Source of the DNA: Pseudisothecium myosuroides
Lineage: Eukaryota; Streptophyta; Bryopsida; Hypnales; Lembophyllaceae
DNA: 64,000 nt
Direction of reading: 5' to 3'
NCBI GenBank assembly: GCA_951799445.1
Contig: OX637297.1
Location: forward strand, 6,758,001 to 6,822,000
Shown here piece after piece: positions 57,409 to 64,000 of the stretch. Position 1 is the stretch's first letter; the number at the start of each line of letters is the position of its first letter. The notes below the pieces were generated by a model. The model had not been told where the DNA came from. It did not search any database and saw nothing but the letters and a program-made list of their open reading frames with translations. Position numbers and translations under genes: made by a program.

Positions 57409-60400
57409 CAGTCGTGGCAAGATTAAAATTTGGATGCTTAGGAAAGAGAAGTGTATGGTTTCCCGAATGCAGTTGGCTGCGTTCTCATGCTGAATAGGGA
57501 AATCGTCGTGATGTGCTCGTGAAATGCACGTGGTATGCTTGGAAACGTCTTATAATGAATTTGACAGACGCAGTGTTGTGCGGGCGGTATTTGATGTTGT
57601 ACGATGTCTGGAATGCAGGATTCGGCACCCCAACATTGAAATCTTTCCATGAAGTTAATTATCATGGAAGTAAAACCATACATATCGAAGTGACGGTCTA
57701 CAGACATGTGGAGACCGGAAGGTGCAACAATTGTCAACAAGTGTTCTAAATTGCAGAAAGGAGGCACTCAGTACTAGTTTGCGTGAAGTTTTTACAAGCT
57801 GAGGAATGTTTGTGACTATTATGAAGTGTTTATAGTGTGTAACTATTCTTGAAGTGGCCTGATGCTGAAATACAGATTACCTTGTGTCAATGGAACGTGC
57901 ACATGATGTAAGCAGTGCAGGAGGATGAAGATGTGGTGACGTGGTTCTTAGCAGCACATGAAGTTGAGGCCTCTCAATGAATTTTGTTTCCAGCGTGTGG
58001 AATGTACAGAAGTATAAATGGACGCAGTTACCATGTGCAACCAACACCTCCTCTTGCATTTAAACTGCGGGGTTTGTACCTCATAGATTGTAGAGGAAAC
58101 GCTGACCACTGTCAGTAATTTTGTGTATGGAATGCAGGTCCTTAGAATAGCTTAAGTAGAATGTAGCGGAATGGAGTAGCCACCTTTTTTAAAATACTAC
58201 ATTTGAGAAGTTGTATTGGAGGATTGTAAGCCCTTCCTCTGAAATGGAGTGACTATGGCAGATGATTACGGCTAGGCAAGTGTCTTTGAAGTTGAATCGT
58301 GCGTATGTCGTTGAAAAAAAATGTTGATTCCTGCTGAAGAGGGGTGATGCACACTGCTCTGGAACGATGCAGGAAGCAACTGCCGCACATAGTTTTTGGC
58401 GGATGGCAACTGAGACGAAGAGTTGCAGGTGAGCGGAAGACTGCGAGGTGTGTTTTATTTTGATTCGTTGACAAGGTTTTAGAGTTGGTTTTCCTTTTGC
58501 AGTTTCATATGCTTGTCTTCAGAGGACTGTTGGTACTGCGAATTCAAGATTGCGTAATTTCGCAGTCGCAGAACCCAAAGTGATAAAGTGCTACAATACT
58601 TTGTATCTTAGGGTATTGAATGTTGGGGACTGAGAACTGTGTAGGTATGTTTTCTTGTATTGTTTGCCTCTTAGAAATCCGTTGTGCAGGGTTTAGTGAT
58701 TTCCAGTAGTCAATTGCGAAGACAGCCCTACTTTGGAGGGGGGCATACTTTCGAAAAAGAACCTGACTAGTCATGACGTTTCTGTTGTTTCAAATGTGAA
58801 GGCATGTGAACAAATCATTTCCTTAGAGAGCAGCTATTCACGTTGTTCGAGTTCTACCAGTGAAGGCGGTTTGATTTGTCTGTGATAATCATGTAGAAAA
58901 GAGACCGTCATGACTTCTGACAAGGAAATACATACTGGGGGCAGTGCATGATAGAATTGCAATAGCCAGTAGCGTTGTTTAGAAACAACAAAGGAAAGTC
59001 ACATTGAGGACTGACATGGCTAATGAGGTGGGACTAAACCTTAAAATAGAAAGCCTACCACAGAGGGCAGTTTGCAAGGCACTTGTATAGCTTAATTATT
59101 AACTATATTATGCAATAATTATTGAATTAATGACTATGTAATAGAGCATTTACATTTTCAATGTCCTGGAGAAATATGATTCGGCGCCACCAAATCACGT
59201 TGCCCGACGAACAAGTGAGCTGCACGTTGTTAGTGAATCCTTGAACCGCAAAAGCTTGCGCATCAAAGCGGGAGGAACTTTGTGAGGTCAAGAAGAAATT
59301 CAATGTAAAAATGCAGTATACAAATATAGTGGACAGTTGTCGCTTTGAACAGTAGAGAAGAAGTCAAAAATCCAACCAGATGGACGAGAAGGTTACAAAT
59401 GAGAGGTGGCAGTTGCCCAGTAATCAATGATATAGAATTTTCGAATAGTTTCCAGGAAATTAAACTTCTGACCAATTCAAAAGTCATGTGGCCACGTGGA
59501 TGTGCCAGAATTTCAAACAGTGCTCCTCACACGTGTTTCATTTCCAGAGATTTTGAACCAAGACTGAAGCAACAGAGATGTCTTGCAATCGGATCCGAAC
59601 CAACTGTTCCTAACCAACACAGGGAACCAAGACAGATTCTCTTGATTTTCTCTTGAACCGGAACCGATTTCTCTAGTAGTATAAGTAGTTACATTTGATC
59701 CTTTTTTGTGCCACGTTGCTATCGACTTTGCAGTTCTCTCAGCTGTTTCAGGACTCAAAGTCAAGACATCAACATTTTCACAAGGTTAGTTGAATTACCA
59801 TTCTTTTCCACCATCCTCACACAAAAATAAATTGATCTAGCTATTTTATAAAGTCTTGGTCTAAAGTTTTAGTTGTCAATTTGTTAATTCTTGAGGACAA
59901 AATTTAAGTTTTGCAACTACGCATGTTTTTATATTTCATCTTTCATATCTCTTTATTCATATTTTTAATGTTTGGTTTGATTGAAGATCTAAGTTTGTAG
60001 GTTTCACTTACATCTAATAAAATGTATCATAAAAATTTCATATCTAAGCAAAACTAAAAATAAAGGCTAAAGCTTTAGGATAACTCAAATGTCTAAGAGA
60101 TAAATTTCAATGTTCAAACAAGTGTCGCTTGAGGCTTTTGTCTTTAACTAGAATTTATTTTTAAGTCTTCACTGAGTACATGGTGACACAATTAAACCAG
60201 TTGTGCATGTGCAGATGTGGTGGTAGAAGTGGTAGTGGCAATCCTGGTGGTGGTGTTCTGCCTGCAGAGACTCAGAACTGACAAAGTGGACTATAGCTTT
60301 GCACCCGCCATTTCTTTGTAGTTTATTTGCATTGCTCTAATTGGGATTTACAACATTGCCAAGTATGACCCCTCCATCTTCAAGGCCTTCCACCTTACTA

Positions 60401-60977
60401 CATTTACACTTTCTTCAAGCGCAACAAGCACCAGGGGTGGGTCTTGCTTGGAGGGATAGTGCTTGCCATCACAAGTACTCATTCATTCACTCTTCCCTCA
60501 GTAATTTAATTATGTTTAGCTCTTAAGTTTAATCTTACTTTTGTTATTGGAATACCAAAGTCTAACTAAATCTTACTGTAAATTCTTCCAGTGCCTCGTA
60601 GTTAGAGATCATGATACGGTTCATGCTTATGCAAGGACATGGTTTTTGCCACACCTTAGTTTCCTCAATCTTGCAAGGTTTCATTATAATTTGACCTTTA
60701 GATAGATGATTTTTAGTTTGAAAGGCCCTCATGCAGCAGGGTTGCTATTAGATGATGGAAACTGAATACATTTTGATAGAAAACAGCCCAATTTTTGGAA
60801 AAATTGTAGCTAGGAAAAACTATAATGAAGTGATCATGTTTTCAACAAAGAAAATTATTTAGACAAGTTGGAATTGCTGATTGGGAAAAGAGAATTCACT
60901 ATGGCAATCGGGCATTGAACACAAAGTTGACAGTTTTTTTGTCAAAAAAGACATTGAAATTTGTCAAAACTTTGTCT
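57409..60977. other. Non-coding DNA right of gene B
   Basis: G-rich on the plus strand to about 59.0 kb, matching gene B's transcription direction, then AT-rich. That change probably marks the edge of the older element. A GGTGGT/GGTAGTGG-rich patch lies at 60221-60263. No recognisable exon. Confidence 0.35.
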
Positions 60978-61080
60978 TAATTGACTAAAAATTGACAAAA
61001 TTTTGTCAACTAGGCGTCTAAATCAAGGTGTCTTAAATGACGACACAGTTGACAAAATTTTGTCAATTTTTAGTCAATTA
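60978..61080. repeat. Perfect 34-bp inverted repeat with palindromic arms
   Basis: 60978-61011 and 61047-61080 are exact reverse complements, separated by 35 bp. Each arm contains the 18-bp palindrome TTGACAAAATTTTGTCAA, so either arm can also fold on itself. Related TTTGTCAAAA strings lie just upstream (60937-60977). Possibly the ends of a small foldback element. Confidence 0.8.
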
Positions 61081-61124
61081 GGATAGAAAGCCTCTTGTAG
61101 TGTTAGTAGCTTTGGGTAGAAACA

Positions 61125-61620
61125 AGCTCCATAAGATCGCACGACAAAAGTGTAGTCCCACCTTTGACATATATTAGCTTCAGCTGTAAAATAGAATCTC
61201 GAGATCCCACGGTCACTGATATTAACATACAAATACAATTGAATCACGTTGACTGCAGTCGCAAGATAGGACCGTGAGATCTCATGGTCGGTGATACCTG
61301 AGTCCAAACACCCTCCAAACATTGTACCTTGAATGGAAAGAGAGGTCCGTCAAATCTCATGGTTTGTGATATATTAGACTATTACCACCTTGAACTCATA
61401 CAATCATCACCTAAAATAGAAGACCATGAGATCTCACAATCGCTTATATAAGTGTCCTACCAACCTCGTCACATAGTACCTTTGACTGTAACAAAGGATC
61501 ATGATACCTCACGGTTGCTTATATAAGTGTCCTAGCAACCTTGTCACTTAGTACCTTCTACTGTAACAGAGGACCGTGATATCTCACAGTCTGTCATCTA
61601 TGTAGTGACCTTACCTAGTG
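61125..61620. repeat. Tandem array of about 75-bp units with palindromic GACCGTGAGATCTCACGGTC-like core
   Basis: Corresponding core positions fall at 61201, 61275, 61351, 61428, 61503 and 61578, giving spacings of 74, 76, 77, 75 and 75 bp. A poorer copy lies near 61133. Each core resembles GACCGTGAGATCTCACGGTC followed by (G/C)(T/G)(T/G)ATAT. The last three units also share CTTATATAAGTGTCCTA.CAACC and TAGTACCTT..CTGTAAC. The units have diverged to roughly 70-85 percent by eye, so the array is old. Confidence 0.75.
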
Positions 61621-62371
61621 AATTACCATCATTAACTTTTATTAAACCTTTTGATGATTACATTTTCAGAATGGTATTGCATTGCAGTAGTGCTAACCAT
61701 TTCTTGCGACATGCTACAGTGAGAATGTCTTACATGAATGTCCGGACGACTATTCGCCTAAGAAACTTGCAATTTTCACCAACAGCTGGGTATATACGTT
61801 CCATTACCCTAGTGATCATTGCCTAGGAAACATTATATTCATTAAAATGGAGGGTGGCCACCCTCTCAAAATAGTCTTAGGTATTTGAAGGCACAACTAG
61901 TGAATTGCATGGGCTCTACTTTAGTTTGAAAATCACTCAATTAATTGGTCTAAAGTAGCAATTTCCATTAAAATGAGAGTCATGCAAACAATGAACGCCT
62001 TCCAACAAATATTGTTATGTTCCATATCAAACATTACACGTGTTCAAGAAACAAAGTAAAAAAGAAAATGCAATAGCAAATACTTTAATATGATATTTAA
62101 ATTGCACTTCCGATATGAATACGGGAAATGCGTCACTAAAACATGTATTATCCACTAGAAATCTATATTTATGAGTTCTATTCATGAAAATGAACTATTT
62201 ACCGTTAAAGAAAACAAAATCTAGATGCCCACATTCATGAGAACACAAAATGATGTCTTCTACGTATACGCAAAAGCATACTTTAGGCATAGAAATGACA
62301 AATAATACACTATCATATAGACCTAAGAACATAATTAGGGAGCTTCCCTCCAACAACCGTTGTACTTAAGA
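61621..62371. other. AT-rich spacer
   Basis: No recognisable feature before the stop codon of the minus-strand gene at 62372. Confidence 0.4.
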
Positions 62372-64000
62372 CTAACGATTTGCAGCCAAACTCTGCTTGA
62401 TGATTTCAATTTGAGCAGGAAGAATCTTCATCTTGCAGTGTGCAGTATCTTTCTGGGTCCTAGACTTCCACGCTGTCATAACAGCATCCGTGTGCTGCCA
62501 AAGTGGCAGTTCCTTTGCATCAATCTCCCAACGTAGACCTCTGTCACTGTCCCATCCAGTGTAGAATTTTTGAATATTGTCATCTACTGCTGTTGGACGG
62601 AAGTATTGAATGCGCATAGAATTTGGATGTAGTGGATCATCGAAAGGATCAGACAACGCCCTTGCAATCCACATTGGTTGCAAGTCATTTTCCGTGGGAG
62701 TAATCGCAACAAAATAGCCTTCGAAGAGATCTCAACCCACCCTGAAGGACGATTGTGGGTGACCACTCAATGGCCCGACGTACACATCATCTTCCCTAAA
62801 CTCTTCATGATCCTCTCCATCGTTGTCTAATTGATCAACCCAAGTCGCTTGAACATGAGTAGTCGGCCAGAAGTCATCCTTCAAAACAGTAGAGTCAGGT
62901 AGTGGTTCTTGAATTGCTACCTTCACATCACACCAATAGTGCACTATATGCTCCAGTCGTCTTCGGCATTCCCCGGTGCGGTCTTTGTTGCACAAGTTCT
63001 CCCAATACTTAACAAACGCGAATATACCCTTCACAATGTCTCCCTCAGCTTTCATTGGGATTGTCAGAACTGCCTGTGGTACTCTATGGGGCCATAAACT
63101 TTGTCCCTCCGAATCCTCATGCCATAATTTTATTTTGCCACCTGCGCCTGAGGGCAACCAATCTAGGTTAGTGCACAACAATTTGTACTTCATGACAAGA
63201 CAACCAGTCAAATCAAGGTAGAACTTCACTTGTTGGGGCTTTGTGTGCCCAATCATGATATGACTGCCAGCCAAAAATTTGCCTGCAATGAAAGCCTTGA
63301 AATCAGGCACTTCTTCTATAAGGTGGGGGATAGTAGGAATGGATTCCGCATCCATGAACGACTTCATAAGTGCAGGAATTGTAAGGAAATTCTCCTTCTT
63401 CAACAGCATGCTCCATCTTCCAAAGAGCGCATCAATGTCATCATGAGTATGACCCACAATCATGAAGTTCACATACACTTCACAAAAAATCTTGTTTGCA
63501 ACCAGTAGAGACCAGTAGCAAAAAACGTATCTGTTCTTGTTGTCCCCAGCGGCATTGTCCATTTGCACATTCAAAATGGGTGGCAAAGGCGTTGCTGGAA
63601 CTAAGTTCTCCGGTGGCGGGGGGAGTGAGGCTTCACACATTTCCGCGCTCTTCAGAAGCGCCTTTGACAAATTCGTCGACCTTGCCCCCACAAACAATTG
63701 CCAAAAAGAAGACTTTGGCGGCAATTCCAAATCTTGCAATAACTTTGTCATGGAGCCAATGGTGTAGTTTGAATCTTTCGGAAACATTTCCAAGCCATAA
63801 TGCGCGTACCAAACATCAGCATGACCATGAGCAATCATGCCGGTGACAGCAACAGGCAATTTCGTGAGCCCATCGAGTTCTTTAGTCTTGTGAGAGAAGA
63901 CCGGGGATGCTGTTTTGGAATGGTCCATCTTGTCATGCATGATTGTCAAACACTCGTATGGAAAACTATGCGACTGGTAACGGTTTGCATAATACAGCTC
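62372..64000 (-). pseudogene. DUF7869-type transposon protein, partial at the window edge, one nonsense codon
   Basis: One minus-strand frame stays open from the right edge of the window (64000) to 62372, broken only by TGA at 62732-62734. It shows the arrangement I associate with DUF7869 proteins: ELYYANRY then LTIMHDKMDHSKTASP, NVQMDNAAGDNKNRYVF, VNFMIVGHTHDDIDALFGRWS, then a C-terminal half with PMWIARALSDP, IQYFRP and KFYTGWDSDRGLRWEID. Acidic residues in MDN and DDID could be metal ligands of an RNase H-like fold; that is inference. The TGA falls between FRVG and DLFEGYFVAI, where Arg (CGA) would fit. The N-terminus lies beyond the window, so the apparent Met at 63949 is internal. Confidence 0.75.

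Noticed and set aside
61125..61620. CRISPR-like array
   Set aside because: The whole ~75-bp unit is repeated with drift. There are no constant repeats with unique spacers, and the context is eukaryotic.

Overview
The window looks like repeat-rich nuclear DNA from a streptophyte (a land plant or a charophyte-grade alga; I cannot name the genus). The reasons are a plant-type CACTA transposase of the TNP2 class (Transposase_21, DUF4218 and DUF4216 regions), spliced genes with GT..AG introns of consistent phase, a DUF7869-type transposon protein, and long AT-rich stretches without host genes. I see no rRNA, tRNA, CRISPR array, bacterial operon or recognisable host housekeeping gene. Essentially every gene-sized reading frame belongs to a mobile element.

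The backbone is a nest. A transposase-like gene of an uncharacterised eukaryotic family ('family X') starts at 2047 (+) and resumes at 43363, ending at 45422. Its intron is occupied by a giant CACTA transposon, 5277-43237 (37,961 bp), bounded by a perfect 14-bp inverted repeat (CACTAGTAGAAAAT) and a 3-bp target duplication (GAA at 5274-5276 and 43238-43240). Family X exon 1 ends in phase 1 and the exon beyond the transposon begins in phase 1, so removing the element restores an ordinary ~2 kb intron.

Inside the CACTA element two genes diverge from a centre near 24-26.5 kb. Leftward lies a decayed TNP2 transposase (exons at 21576-21378, 17642-16182, 13364-12466 and 9332-8453, minus strand) with five in-frame stops but no frameshift. 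Rightward lies a seven-exon gene (26529-34681) whose conserved C-terminal region resembles the plant Transposase_24 / TNPA-like partner protein and which carries an arginine-serine-rich segment. A CCGGAT-rich element of about 3.3 kb with a 648-aa reading frame (19060-21006, minus) sits in a TNP2 intron. A related fragment without the reading frame fills the first 1.4 kb of the window. Strand composition follows this layout: the left arm is C-rich and G-poor on the plus strand, the right arm is G/T-rich, and the switch lies near 26.4 kb.

Right of the nest lie an unrecognised minus-strand gene (about 46.5-48.4 kb), then a second, more decayed paralogue of the seven-exon gene (51916-57408), with its first exon exactly the same length and most junction phases conserved. 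Beyond it are a 34-bp perfect inverted repeat (60978-61080), a tandem array of about 75-bp units with a palindromic core (about 61.13-61.62 kb), and a DUF7869 protein gene running off the right edge (62372-64000, minus) with one nonsense codon. Most disabling changes in the window are in-frame TGA or TAG codons explainable as C-to-T changes of CGA or CAG, which fits decay by cytosine methylation rather than by indels.
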